64,000 nt of DNA. It comes from Lacinutrix sp. MedPE-SW (lineage in GTDB: Bacteria > Bacteroidota > Bacteroidia > Flavobacteriales > Flavobacteriaceae). Positions 36,748 to 45,964 of this stretch are shown here, one piece after another. The translations under genes were made by a program, and so were the position numbers. Location: NCBI RefSeq assembly GCF_001874145.1, contig NZ_MPCX01000002.1, positions 62,001-126,000 on the forward strand, given 5' to 3'. The notes beneath the pieces are model-generated. The model saw only the letters and a program-made list of their open reading frames with translations. It searched no databases and had not been told where the DNA came from. The stretch's first letter is position 1. Each line of letters begins with the position of its first letter.

Positions 36748-37260
36748 ATGAAAAAATTAGTTTTAGTATTTGTAGCAATAATATTTTTATCTGCTTGTGA
36801 GCAACAAAAAATTGGATATGTTGATAACGGAAAAGTTATTAATGAAATTCAAGAGAAAAAAGATATAGAATCTAAATACACACTTTTAGATGAATCTTTC
36901 AAAAAAAGAGCAGATAGTATTGGAAATGTTTATAGAACAGAATTTCAAGCATTGCAAACTAAATATGCAAGAGCTTCTCAACAAAAGCAGCAAGAGATGA
37001 TGATGCCTTTGCAAGCTAAAGCACAAAAATTTCAACAGGAAATGCAAAACGAACAAACGCAAATGCAAACTGCTTATCAAACAGAAATTGATTCTGTAAT
37101 TTCAAAAATGAAACTGTATGTTAAAGATTATGCTAAAAACAACGGTTATAACTACATTTTTGGTACTAATGAGTCTGTAGGAACAGTATTATATGGAGAT
37201 GAAGGATCAGATATTTCTCAAAATATTATTGATGGATTAAACGATAGTTATAAAAAATAA
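36748..37260 (+). CDS. OmpH/Skp-like periplasmic lipoprotein
   Basis: A 170-residue protein resembling the periplasmic chaperone Skp/OmpH: an N-terminal KIGYVDNGKVI strand, then a long Gln/Lys/Met-rich helical arm (KKRADSIGNVYRTEFQALQT ... KAQKFQQEMQNEQTQMQ) and a final beta element (NYIFGTNESVGTVLYGDEG). It has a lipobox LSAC (C17), so it is likely lipid-anchored, unlike soluble Skp. Monocistronic, with its own promoter and terminator. Confidence 0.88.
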   Translation: MKKLVLVFVAIIFLSACEQQKIGYVDNGKVINEIQEKKDIESKYTLLDESFKKRADSIGNVYRTEFQALQTKYARASQQKQQEMMMPLQAKAQKFQQEMQNEQTQMQTAYQTEIDSVISKMKLYVKDYAKNNGYNYIFGTNESVGTVLYGDEGSDISQNIIDGLNDSYKK

Positions 37261-37278
37261 TAACTTTTAAAACATTTT

Positions 37279-37314
37279 TAAAAAGACGCTAAGCATTTTC
37301 TTAGCGTCTTTTTT
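37279..37314 (+). terminator. Terminator after the OmpH-like gene
   Basis: AAAAGACGCTAAG / CTTAGCGTCTTTT arms around CATTTT-type loop, T-run tail. Confidence 0.85.
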
Positions 37315-37408
37315 TATTTATCTAATTAATTACTTATCAATGCATTTGAAATAAATACCTATATTTATATTCGAAATAATTTACCGCTATTAATTATTCT
37401 AATTTATT

Positions 37409-39244
37409 ATGAAAAACCACTTTCTGGTACTTTTCATAGCTATTATCATTGTTGGAACACTTACAGCTCAAGAAGCTGTGCCGTTTAAAACCGAAAACGA
37501 GTTCTATATTTATGGTGACGCAGTTGTGATTGGTAACAACATCCTTAGCAAGCATGCTAACGAACCGTTTAATGATTTAAACTTTGTTAATGACGATATC
37601 GATATGAAATATGTTGATATTGATAATGATGAAACTACATTTAGTTCCAGTGCTGCACAATTAAATATTCCTTCTAACCATACAAAAATTAAGTATGCCG
37701 CTTTATATTGGAGTGCTACCTATAGTTATGAACAAGGCTACAGGCAAGAATCTACAGGCCAGTTTTTATTTCAAGGTAAACGTGCTATAGACCGTAAACA
37801 CATAAATAAAGTAAAATTTAAACTGCCTAATCAAGCATATAAAAATATTTCTGGAAAAGTAATATTTGATGGTGCAGATAACAGTAATTTTACCCTTAAT
37901 TCGCCTTATGTATGTATGGCAGATGTTACAAAACTTTTAAAATCTGCAAAGCAAGTAAATGGAAATTATACAATAGCGAACATAAAGGCTACAAAAGGCT
38001 TTATTTCTGGAGGTAGTGCTGCAGGATGGCTACTTTATGTGGTTTATGAAGCGCCTACTAAAAACCCAAAATACATAACAACATATAATGGTTTTGCACC
38101 GGTTAGCGGAAAACCTGTAAAGCTTAATTTCTCAAATTTTAAAGCGCTTGAAAAAGGAGATATAAACACTTCTATTACTTTAGCAGCATTAGAAGGAGAT
38201 ACAGCAATTACTGAAGATGAATGTATAATTGTAAATCCGCAACTAAAAAAAGTGGCGTTTTTAACAACAAAAAATAGACCACGAGATAATGTTTTTAATA
38301 GTAAAATAACAGTAGATGACACTGTATTTACAAACAGAACACCTAATAGTGAAAATACATTAGGGTTTGATATTATAACAAAAAACATATCTAATGCAAA
38401 TAAACCTGTAATAGATAATAATACTACAGAAATTGAATTGGCATTAAATACAGAATCTGATAGATTTTATTTGTTTTTTACAGCATTTCAAACCGAAATT
38501 ACTAAAGCAAACTACGAAGAAAATAAGGTCGAAGAATTAGTACAAAATAATGGAGAAAAAACAAAAAAAATTACTCAAATAAAAAACACACAAAATGCTG
38601 AAAAAGAAGATTTTAAGTTAAAAAAAAATAAAGATGTAACTATAATTAATAAAGAAAAAATTAAATTAAAAAAACCAGCTATCTTTACTTCTAAAACAAA
38701 TCCAGAAAACCAAATATTAAATTCTACTAAAACTTATAAGCCAAATAGGGAAGACAAACCTTTACCTATATGGTTGCAGAAAAAAGATAATATTACACAA
38801 ACACCAATAAACGATAATATTTACAGACCTAAATCTATTGATTTTCAAGAACTTAAACCTGATAATTCCTTAGTTTTAAATAGAGAAAATTACGAAAAGG
38901 TATTAACTCCAGAAGATTATGTTTATGAAACCCAGTCTTTTAAAAGAATATTAAATCAAGATGCAACCTATATTCAAGGTTTAGATAAAGGTTATTATAT
39001 TATTGCCTCTTTAAATAGTGATTTAGATGAGTCTATAGCTTACCAAAATGAATTAAAAGAAAAAGGAGTAAACTCAAAAATGTTTAAAGATATTCCTAAT
39101 AATAAGTACTATTTATATCTTTTTAATTCTGAAAATTTTTACGATGTTTTTATGCTTAGAAAAGCTTTTATAAAAAGTCCTTTTTTAGAAAATGTGTGGA
39201 TTCTTAATATAAATATAGATTCTAAAATTATTAAAAAACTATAG
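37409..39244 (+). CDS. Exported adhesin-head-like protein with SPOR-like C-terminus (paralog A)
   Basis: A 611-residue exported protein (signal peptide MKNHFLVLFIAIIIVGTLTAQ). Residues about 25-370 form a beta-rich domain (EFYIYGDAVVIGNNILS, YVDIDNDETTFSSSAAQLNI, YAALYWSATYS) that also occurs as the head region of large flavobacterial T9SS-secreted surface proteins. Here it is followed by a Lys/Asn-rich linker and a C-terminal region (about 525-611, GYYIIASLNSDLDESIAYQN ... VWILNI) resembling a SPOR peptidoglycan-binding fold. No T9SS sorting domain is present. Closely related to the gene at 41.5 kb. Envelope localisation is inferred; function unknown. Confidence 0.7.
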   Translation: MKNHFLVLFIAIIIVGTLTAQEAVPFKTENEFYIYGDAVVIGNNILSKHANEPFNDLNFVNDDIDMKYVDIDNDETTFSSSAAQLNIPSNHTKIKYAALYWSATYSYEQGYRQESTGQFLFQGKRAIDRKHINKVKFKLPNQAYKNISGKVIFDGADNSNFTLNSPYVCMADVTKLLKSAKQVNGNYTIANIKATKGFISGGSAAGWLLYVVYEAPTKNPKYITTYNGFAPVSGKPVKLNFSNFKALEKGDINTSITLAALEGDTAITEDECIIVNPQLKKVAFLTTKNRPRDNVFNSKITVDDTVFTNRTPNSENTLGFDIITKNISNANKPVIDNNTTEIELALNTESDRFYLFFTAFQTEITKANYEENKVEELVQNNGEKTKKITQIKNTQNAEKEDFKLKKNKDVTIINKEKIKLKKPAIFTSKTNPENQILNSTKTYKPNREDKPLPIWLQKKDNITQTPINDNIYRPKSIDFQELKPDNSLVLNRENYEKVLTPEDYVYETQSFKRILNQDATYIQGLDKGYYIIASLNSDLDESIAYQNELKEKGVNSKMFKDIPNNKYYLYLFNSENFYDVFMLRKAFIKSPFLENVWILNINIDSKIIKKL

Positions 39245-40165
39245 TTAGCAATAGAAATTAAATACGTTTTTTTCAATTGAAATATAAATGTTTTCTGCTT
39301 TAAAAACCTCACCATCTGCTTGAATAAAAAGGTTTTTAGTATTAGGTATGTCTATTAAAATAGATTCACTTTTAAACATTTTAATTTTTTTTACTTTATG
39401 TAAATTACCTGTATATAGTTTACTAATGTGTTTTATAATTTCCCATTTACTAACATTTTCAATTATAGATATATCAAACAAACCATCTTTAGGGTCTGGT
39501 GAATTTGTAAGTTTCATTTTTCCTCCTGAGTATTCACATAATCCTATTAATGTCATTAGAGATTTAGACACTATTGTTTTATTAGGTGTTACCACCTTAA
39601 TGTTAAAGTTTTTAAATTTAAACATACCTAATAAAGCAGAAATTATATAAGAAAAAGCTCCAAAACGCTTTAGTTTTTGTGTGCTTTTTGCTACAAAAGC
39701 ATCAAAACCTATTCCTGCAATATTTACAAAAAATTCAGGTGCGTTTTTAGTATTTAAAAACGTTATTTTACCAATATCTTGTGTTAGTATATGGTTTCTT
39801 TTAATAGTTGAAATGGCAAGACTAATTTTGGTTGGTATATTATAATGTTTTGCCCAATCATTACCTGTACCAATAGGTATAATTCCAACCTTAATAAGGT
39901 TAGGACTTATAATTTTTTGTTTCATAATAGCATTTACCACTTGATGTAAAGTGCCATCGCCACCAATAGAAATAAATTTTGTAAAACCTTTTTTTATAGC
40001 ATTTTCAATTATTGTATTATTCTGGTTAGTTATTTCGGTTAAACTAAATTCAAAATTAAAACCTTGCTCTTTTAGTTGGTTTTGTATACTTGGCCACTGT
40101 TTTAAAGCTTTACCGCTTCCTGCCTCTGGATTAATAATTACAAACCATGATTTTAAATCTGGCAT
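39245..40165 (-). CDS. Diacylglycerol/lipid kinase family protein
   Basis: A 306-residue soluble kinase of the DAGK/sphingosine-kinase superfamily. It shows the N-terminal NPEAGSGKALKQW, the catalytic-domain motif SIGGDGTLHQVVNAIM (about residues 71-86) and GIIPIGTGNDWAKHYNIP. The family phosphorylates lipids such as diacylglycerol; the actual substrate is unknown. It follows holB with a 1-bp overlap on the same strand. Its stop directly abuts the convergent paralog A gene. Confidence 0.9.
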   Translation of the reverse strand: MPDLKSWFVIINPEAGSGKALKQWPSIQNQLKEQGFNFEFSLTEITNQNNTIIENAIKKGFTKFISIGGDGTLHQVVNAIMKQKIISPNLIKVGIIPIGTGNDWAKHYNIPTKISLAISTIKRNHILTQDIGKITFLNTKNAPEFFVNIAGIGFDAFVAKSTQKLKRFGAFSYIISALLGMFKFKNFNIKVVTPNKTIVSKSLMTLIGLCEYSGGKMKLTNSPDPKDGLFDISIIENVSKWEIIKHISKLYTGNLHKVKKIKMFKSESILIDIPNTKNLFIQADGEVFKAENIYISIEKNVFNFYC

Positions 40166-41319
40166 TATAAAGATTTTTTATGCAATAACCGTGTTAATTT
40201 AATAGACAAATCGGTTAAAATAATTTTAGAATTTCCATTACGTTCTATGTGATAAATTGCGTCTTGTAGCTCGTTTGAAATGTCTAAAATATTATTGTTA
40301 TGTACAAAAGGAGCGAAGTTTTCTAGTTTAAATTTTTCGGTTTTAATATCCATATAAACTAAAGACTCAGCATTATAATTTAATAATAAAGCTTGCCTAA
40401 AAAAGTCTAAACAAAAATTTAAAAATTGTTTTTGTGTTTCTCTGCCTGTTTTTGCAATTTCTTCACTCCATTTAATTAAATCGTGAATAGCAGCTTTATT
40501 ACCTTTTGCTTTAAATGCTGATCGTACCCAAAGTATAAACCAAGTTTCAAATTGTAAGTCTTCACTATCTTGATATACTAAATCACAGGCTTTATTGTAA
40601 TTCCCATTCGCTTGATGTGCTAACTTTATTGCTTCAGCTTCGTTTAAACTAAAGTTTTTTATAAGTGCATTTTTTATATCTACTTCGGCTAATGGTGGAA
40701 AATGTAAAATTTGGCAACGCGATCTTATAGTATTTATAATACTTTCTTCGTCTTCGGTAACTAGAATAAAAACGGTTTTACTTGGTGGTTCTTCAATTAA
40801 TTTAAGAAGTTTATTTGCGGCTTGAGTGTTCATTTTCTCTGCCATCCAAATAAGCATTACCTTATAACCACCTTCGTAAGATTTTAAAGTAAGAGACTTT
40901 ACAATATCATGAGCTTCGTCTACACCAATTTGACCTTGTTTATTATCAACACCAAGTAATTTATACCAGTCAAACAAATTACCATAAGGTTGTTTGGTTA
41001 ATAGGTCACGCCATTCTTCTAAAAAATGATTAGAAACTGGGTGCCTTTTAACCTTATCGTTTGTGGTTACAGGAAATGCAAAATGCAAATCGGGATGAGA
41101 AAAGTTTTTAAACTTTAAATTACAAGAATCATTACCATTATTGTTTTCTGCGTTACTATTACTGCATAAAATGTATTGAGCATATGCAATAGCCATTGGC
41201 AACGTTCCGCTACCTTCTGGACCTACAAAAAGTTGAGCATGAGGAATCCGCCCATAATCTGCACTCTTTGTAAGGTGGTTTTTTATATGTTGTTGTCCTA
41301 TTATATCACTAAAAAGCAT
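40165..41319 (-). CDS. holB: DNA polymerase III subunit delta'
   Basis: Clamp-loader subunit, 384 residues. AAA+ fold with a degenerate P-loop (GPEGSGTLPMAIA, lacking the Walker A Lys), as expected for the non-ATP-hydrolysing delta'. The sensor-1/SRC region is IRSRCQILHFPPL, and KMLKLIEEPP-type sequence appears as NKLLKLIEEPPSKTVFIL. A Cys/Asn-rich insertion (about residues 52-70) sits where the zinc module lies in other clamp loaders. The C-terminal helical domain mediates assembly. Confidence 0.93.
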   Translation of the reverse strand: MLFSDIIGQQHIKNHLTKSADYGRIPHAQLFVGPEGSGTLPMAIAYAQYILCSNSNAENNNGNDSCNLKFKNFSHPDLHFAFPVTTNDKVKRHPVSNHFLEEWRDLLTKQPYGNLFDWYKLLGVDNKQGQIGVDEAHDIVKSLTLKSYEGGYKVMLIWMAEKMNTQAANKLLKLIEEPPSKTVFILVTEDEESIINTIRSRCQILHFPPLAEVDIKNALIKNFSLNEAEAIKLAHQANGNYNKACDLVYQDSEDLQFETWFILWVRSAFKAKGNKAAIHDLIKWSEEIAKTGRETQKQFLNFCLDFFRQALLLNYNAESLVYMDIKTEKFKLENFAPFVHNNNILDISNELQDAIYHIERNGNSKIILTDLSIKLTRLLHKKSL

Positions 41320-41474
41320 AAAGCAAATATAGTTTATACGGGTTATATTTTAATTAACTCAATAGAAAATAAAGAATCATATAATAAATTATTTATCTTG
41401 TTTAATTAATTGTTATCGTTTAGCTCTTATTTTATACATATTATCGTTTATTGGTATAACACAATTTGTATATC

Positions 41475-41505
41475 TTTGGTTCTATTACGTAATACGCTAA
41501 ATTTG
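41475..41505 (+). promoter_or_regulatory. Bacteroidetes-type promoter for paralog B
   Basis: TTTG (41475-41478) and TAAATTTG (41498-41505) with a 19-bp spacer fit -33 TTTG / -7 TAnnTTTG. ATG 41528 lies 22 nt downstream. TATCTTTG (41471-41478) overlapping the -33 element is itself a second -7-like match. Confidence 0.7.
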
Positions 41506-41527
41506 CGCTATACTAACCCAAATAATA

Positions 41528-43090
41528 ATGAAACAGTTTTTTACACTTTGTTTTTGTCTAATAGTACAAAACATCGTTTTTTCACAAGATCAAATAGCCG
41601 TTAAAGATACGTTATCTTATGATGGTGCAAATTTTAAATCTGTAAATGAATATTACATTTATGGAGATTCTAAAGTTATTGGTAATACTATTTTAAGTAA
41701 CCATAAAACAAAAGCTTATAACGATTTAAGTAGCTCTAACGACAATATTAAAATGAAATATATTGATATTGACGATGATAAAACTACATTTAGCTCAAGT
41801 GCAGCTAAGTTAACGCTTCCAGAAAATCTTAAAAAAGTAACATATGCAGGATTGTATTGGTCTGCAACCTATAGTTTAGAAGAAGGAAAGCGTAGAAAAG
41901 TAAAAGATAGTTACGAATATAAAGGTGATTTTAGGCTACAAACAGCAATAGATTCTATTCTATTTAAAACTCCAAACGGTGAATACGAACCTATTGAAGG
42001 AGAAATTATTTACGACGGTGCATCAAACCCAACACATGCAATAAACTCTCCATATGTTTGTTATGCAGAAGTAACAGATATTGTAAAAAATGCACAAGAA
42101 CAAAATGGATTTTATACAGTAGCTAATATTAAAGCGTCTCAAGGTTATATATCTGGAGGAAGTGCCGGAGGATGGATGCTTTATGTAATTTACCAATCGC
42201 CAACAGACAACCCTAAATATATCTCTACTTACAATGGTTTTGGTCTAGTTAACAATCTACCTGTAGATATTAATTTTAAAAATTTTAAGTCTATAGATCA
42301 AGGTGCTGTAAAAACCTCATTAACAGTATCTGCGTTAGAAGGAGATAAAACATTATTGCAAGACGAGTGTGCTATTATAACAAGAACAGGAAAATTTCAA
42401 TCTCTAAGTAATGGCGTAAGATTTCAACAAAACTTTTTTAATAGTAGTATTACAAATAATAGTTTAGTAAATACAGATAGAATTCCAGCTAGTAAAAACA
42501 CATTGGGTTTTGATATTGCAGAACTACAAATACCTAATTATTATAACGAGATTATAGATAATAATACTAGCGAAACGACCTTGAGATTAAAAACAAAGTC
42601 AGATAGGTTTTATTTGTTTTTTGCTGCATTTCAAACCGAAATAAGTCAGGATTTCTTCAATGAAATTATAGAAGATAAACAACCAGTAAGTAATGTTTCT
42701 CAAGTAGAACCAGAAGTAATTAGAACAACCGAAAAAGAGGTTCAAAAAACAAAACCAAAGTATGTGTGGAAACCACCAGGAAAATTAGGGTTTAATTCTA
42801 GATCATATAGACGTACCATTTCAAAACCATCTACAATAATTTCAGACGTCGAATCTGGATATTATGTAATTACTAATGTGTTTTCTAGTGAACAAAGAGC
42901 CAGAAAATGGGAAAGTTATTTAATAAAACGAGGCTACACACCAATAACATTTAAAAACCCAAAAAACAATTGGGATTATGTAGCAATAATGCAAACAGAA
43001 GACTCTAAAAAAGCATTTACAAAACAACAAGAAATGAGGCAAGAGTATCGATTTAGAGACACTTGGATTTTAAAAGTAAACTTAGATTAA
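41528..43090 (+). CDS. Exported adhesin-head-like protein with SPOR-like C-terminus (paralog B)
   Basis: A 520-residue paralog of the gene at 37.4 kb. It has a signal peptide (MKQFFTLCFCLIVQNIVFSQ), then a matching head domain (EYYIYGDSKVIGNTILSNHK, YIDIDDDKTTFSSSAAKL, YAGLYWSATYS; by eye well over half identical in these blocks) to about residue 375. A shorter linker (KPKYVWKPPGKLG) leads to a SPOR-like C-terminus (about 440-520, SGYYVITNVFSSEQRARKWE ... RDTWILKV). It is preceded by a good promoter and lies 11 bp before pgk, so it may be cotranscribed with it. Function unknown. Confidence 0.7.
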   Translation: MKQFFTLCFCLIVQNIVFSQDQIAVKDTLSYDGANFKSVNEYYIYGDSKVIGNTILSNHKTKAYNDLSSSNDNIKMKYIDIDDDKTTFSSSAAKLTLPENLKKVTYAGLYWSATYSLEEGKRRKVKDSYEYKGDFRLQTAIDSILFKTPNGEYEPIEGEIIYDGASNPTHAINSPYVCYAEVTDIVKNAQEQNGFYTVANIKASQGYISGGSAGGWMLYVIYQSPTDNPKYISTYNGFGLVNNLPVDINFKNFKSIDQGAVKTSLTVSALEGDKTLLQDECAIITRTGKFQSLSNGVRFQQNFFNSSITNNSLVNTDRIPASKNTLGFDIAELQIPNYYNEIIDNNTSETTLRLKTKSDRFYLFFAAFQTEISQDFFNEIIEDKQPVSNVSQVEPEVIRTTEKEVQKTKPKYVWKPPGKLGFNSRSYRRTISKPSTIISDVESGYYVITNVFSSEQRARKWESYLIKRGYTPITFKNPKNNWDYVAIMQTEDSKKAFTKQQEMRQEYRFRDTWILKVNLD

Positions 43091-43101
43091 TAGTATAGAT
43101 T

Positions 43102-44289
43102 ATGAAAACAATTGAAAATTTCAATTTTAAAAATAAAAAAGCACTAATAAGAGTAGATTTTAATGTGCCTTTAGATAGTGATTTTAATGTAACAGATGCT
43201 ACAAGAATTTCTGCAGCAAAACAAACTATTATTAAAATTCTTGAAGATGGTGGAAGTTGCATTTTAATGTCGCATTTAGGAAGGCCAAAAGGAATTCAAG
43301 AGGAATTCTCACTAAAACATATTGTTAATAAGGTTGAAGATATAATTGGAGTAGAAACAAAATTTGTTTCAACATCTACCGGTGAAGCAGCAGAACAGGC
43401 AGCTAGTAATTTAAAACCAGGAGAGATTTTAATTCTAGAAAATTTAAGGTTTAACGCTGAAGAAACTAAAGGAGATAAAGATTTTGCTCAAGCACTTGCT
43501 AAGCTTGGTGATATTTATGTAAATGATGCTTTTGGTACAGCACATAGAGCGCACGCATCTACAACAGTAGTTGCAGAGTTTTTTCCAGAAAACAAATGCT
43601 TTGGTAGCTTATTAGCACAAGAAATTAAAAGTATAGATAAAGTTTTAAAAACAGGAGAAAAGCCTGTATTAGCAATTTTAGGAGGCGCAAAAGTATCTTC
43701 TAAAATAACTATTATAGAAAATATTTTAGATGCCGTAGACCACTTAATAATTGGTGGCGGTATGGCTTTTACTTTTGTTAAAGCACAAGGAGGAAGTATA
43801 GGAAACTCGCTTGTAGAAGACGATAAAATGGAGTTAGCATTAAGCATTTTAAAACAAGCTGAAGCTAAAAATGTAACCATTCATTTACCTACAGACTCTG
43901 TAATAGCAGACGATTTTAATAACAATGCAAACACAAAAATTTGCGATATTAAAAACATTCCAGATGGTTGGATGGGATTAGATGCCGGACCAGAATCTAG
44001 AAAGCAATTTCATGAGGTTGTAATGCAATGTAAAACCATTTTATGGAATGGACCATTAGGTGTTTTTGAAATGGAAAACTTTGCAAACGCAACAATAGCT
44101 TTAGGTAACTCTATAGCCGAAGCTACAGAACATGGAGCATTTTCTTTAGTTGGAGGAGGAGACTCTGTAGCTGCAGTAAAACAATTTGGTTTCGAGAAAA
44201 AAGTAAGTTATGTAAGTACTGGTGGTGGTGCAATGTTAGAAAGTTTAGAAGGAAAAACTTTACCAGGAATCGCTGCAATACTAGAATAA
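43102..44289 (+). CDS. pgk: Phosphoglycerate kinase
   Basis: Glycolytic enzyme transferring phosphate between 1,3-bisphosphoglycerate and ADP; 395 residues, normal length. RVDFNVPLD at the N-terminus, SHLGRPKG, LENLRFNAEE, VNDAFGTAHRAHAS, and the nucleotide-binding VGGGDSVAAV with STGGGAMLE near the C-terminus. Confidence 0.97.
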   Translation: MKTIENFNFKNKKALIRVDFNVPLDSDFNVTDATRISAAKQTIIKILEDGGSCILMSHLGRPKGIQEEFSLKHIVNKVEDIIGVETKFVSTSTGEAAEQAASNLKPGEILILENLRFNAEETKGDKDFAQALAKLGDIYVNDAFGTAHRAHASTTVVAEFFPENKCFGSLLAQEIKSIDKVLKTGEKPVLAILGGAKVSSKITIIENILDAVDHLIIGGGMAFTFVKAQGGSIGNSLVEDDKMELALSILKQAEAKNVTIHLPTDSVIADDFNNNANTKICDIKNIPDGWMGLDAGPESRKQFHEVVMQCKTILWNGPLGVFEMENFANATIALGNSIAEATEHGAFSLVGGGDSVAAVKQFGFEKKVSYVSTGGGAMLESLEGKTLPGIAAILE

Positions 44290-44352
44290 TAAATCGTGTT
44301 TAAATACCATACAGTAGTATTAAACGTTAGTTTTAAACACAAGTTTTTTTAA

Positions 44353-45942
44353 ATGAAAATTTATTATCAATATTCAATATTATTTGTATTATTCTCTTTT
44401 TTAAATGTGAGTAATGCTCAGGATTCTACACAATTAAATAAAAAAAGATTGTCAGAATCTCAATTAGTAGCAGGAGAAAAATATGTAATAGACACCATTA
44501 TAGATGGCAAAGCATTATTTAAGCAATCTATAGAACCTGTTGAACCTGTTGACTTAACAAAAGAGTTACAAGATCACGAGTTAGCATCAGAGATTGATAA
44601 AAAATGGATGGAAGAACTTTATAGTACGTCCTTATTCGATACTATTTATCGTGAAGTAACAAACCTTAAATACGAAGCTGTATATTACCCAGAACTTACA
44701 ACAGATACTTTAAAAGCAAGATTAGAGAGGTTAAATGCAAGAACACCATTTAATGTAGAATACAATCCGCAATTAGAAAATTTAATAAAACGTTGGCTAA
44801 AAACTAGACATCAATCTATGGAGCGATTAATGGGTTTAAGCAAGTATTACTTTCCAATGTTTGAGCGGGAACTAGATAACTATAACATTCCTTTAGAGAT
44901 GAAATATCTCTCAATAGTAGAGTCTGCACTAAAACCAAGAGCAAAATCTAGAGTTGGCGCAACAGGATTGTGGCAATTTATGTTTGCAACCGGGAAGCAA
45001 TATGGTTTAGATGTTAGTAGTTATGTAGACGAGCGTAGCGACCCAATAAAATCTACAGAATCTGCTGCAAAATACTTAGCAAAATTATATGAGATTTTTG
45101 GAGATTGGGATTTAGCGTTAGCAGCATATAACTCTGGTCCAGGCAATGTAAGCAAAGCAATAAGACGTTCTGGCGGTTATAAAAATTATTGGAATATTCG
45201 TTCTAATTTACCACGTGAAACAGCAGGTTATGTTCCTGCGTTTTTAGCAACAATGTATATTTTTGAATACGCAAAAGAACACGGTTTTATACAGCATAAA
45301 CCAAAGTTTAATTATGTAGAGACAGATACTATAAGAGTAAAGCAAATGATTACTCTAGATCAAGTATCAGAGTTTACAGGTGTAAATATTGAAACACTTC
45401 AGTTTTTAAATCCATCATATAAATTAGATATCATTCCATATATAAAAGGAAAAAATTATACATTAAGACTACCTAGAACTATAGTTGGTGCTTTTGTAAA
45501 TAATGAAGCACAAATGTATGCTTTTGCAAAAGCTGAATTCGATAAACGAGAAAAACCACTACCTCAATTAGTACAATCAGACACCAAAACTAGATATCGC
45601 GTTAAGCAAGGAGATTATTTAGGTAAAATAGCAAGAAAGTTTGGAGTAAGAGTGAGTCAAATAAAACGATGGAATGGTTTAAGAAGTAATAATTTAAAAA
45701 TAGGACAAAGGTTAACTATTTTTCCAAGAAACCCATCAGCAGTAACCAAAAAAGCAGTAAAAGCAAACACTTCAAACCTTTCAAATTATACAGGAAAAAC
45801 ATACAAAGTAAAAAGTGGCGACTCTTTATGGAGTATTTCTCAAAAATTTCCAGGAATTTCTGTTGAAAATATTAAAGAATGGAACGATATTAGTGGTACT
45901 AAATTAAAACCAGGTATGACCTTGAAAATTTCAAAAGGTTAA
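44353..45942 (+). CDS. Lytic transglycosylase with two LysM domains (MltD-like)
   Basis: A 529-residue exported murein hydrolase. Signal peptide (cleavage near NAQDS). SLT catalytic domain (about residues 170-300) with catalytic E190 in SIVESALKPRAKSR and the motif VGATGLWQFM, then AAYNSGPGN. Two C-terminal LysM repeats (about 413-457, YRVKQGDYLGKIARKFGV; about 485-528, YKVKSGDSLWSISQKF) bind peptidoglycan. It cleaves the glycan strand to 1,6-anhydro products. It is followed 22 bp later by the DUF4837 gene. Confidence 0.93.
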   Translation: MKIYYQYSILFVLFSFLNVSNAQDSTQLNKKRLSESQLVAGEKYVIDTIIDGKALFKQSIEPVEPVDLTKELQDHELASEIDKKWMEELYSTSLFDTIYREVTNLKYEAVYYPELTTDTLKARLERLNARTPFNVEYNPQLENLIKRWLKTRHQSMERLMGLSKYYFPMFERELDNYNIPLEMKYLSIVESALKPRAKSRVGATGLWQFMFATGKQYGLDVSSYVDERSDPIKSTESAAKYLAKLYEIFGDWDLALAAYNSGPGNVSKAIRRSGGYKNYWNIRSNLPRETAGYVPAFLATMYIFEYAKEHGFIQHKPKFNYVETDTIRVKQMITLDQVSEFTGVNIETLQFLNPSYKLDIIPYIKGKNYTLRLPRTIVGAFVNNEAQMYAFAKAEFDKREKPLPQLVQSDTKTRYRVKQGDYLGKIARKFGVRVSQIKRWNGLRSNNLKIGQRLTIFPRNPSAVTKKAVKANTSNLSNYTGKTYKVKSGDSLWSISQKFPGISVENIKEWNDISGTKLKPGMTLKISKG

Positions 45943-45964
45943 TTCCAAAAAAACAAAAAATATT

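Noticed and set aside
36609-36800. Small hydrophobic ORF upstream of the OmpH-like gene
   Set aside because: It spans the terminator and promoter, overlaps the OmpH-like start, and has the composition of AT-rich noncoding DNA.
45207-45222. TTTACCACGTGAAACA resembling a parS site
   Set aside because: Two mismatches in the left arm, and it lies inside the coding sequence of the lytic transglycosylase (LPRETAG codons), so chance is likely. Kept in mind as a possible degenerate fourth parS.
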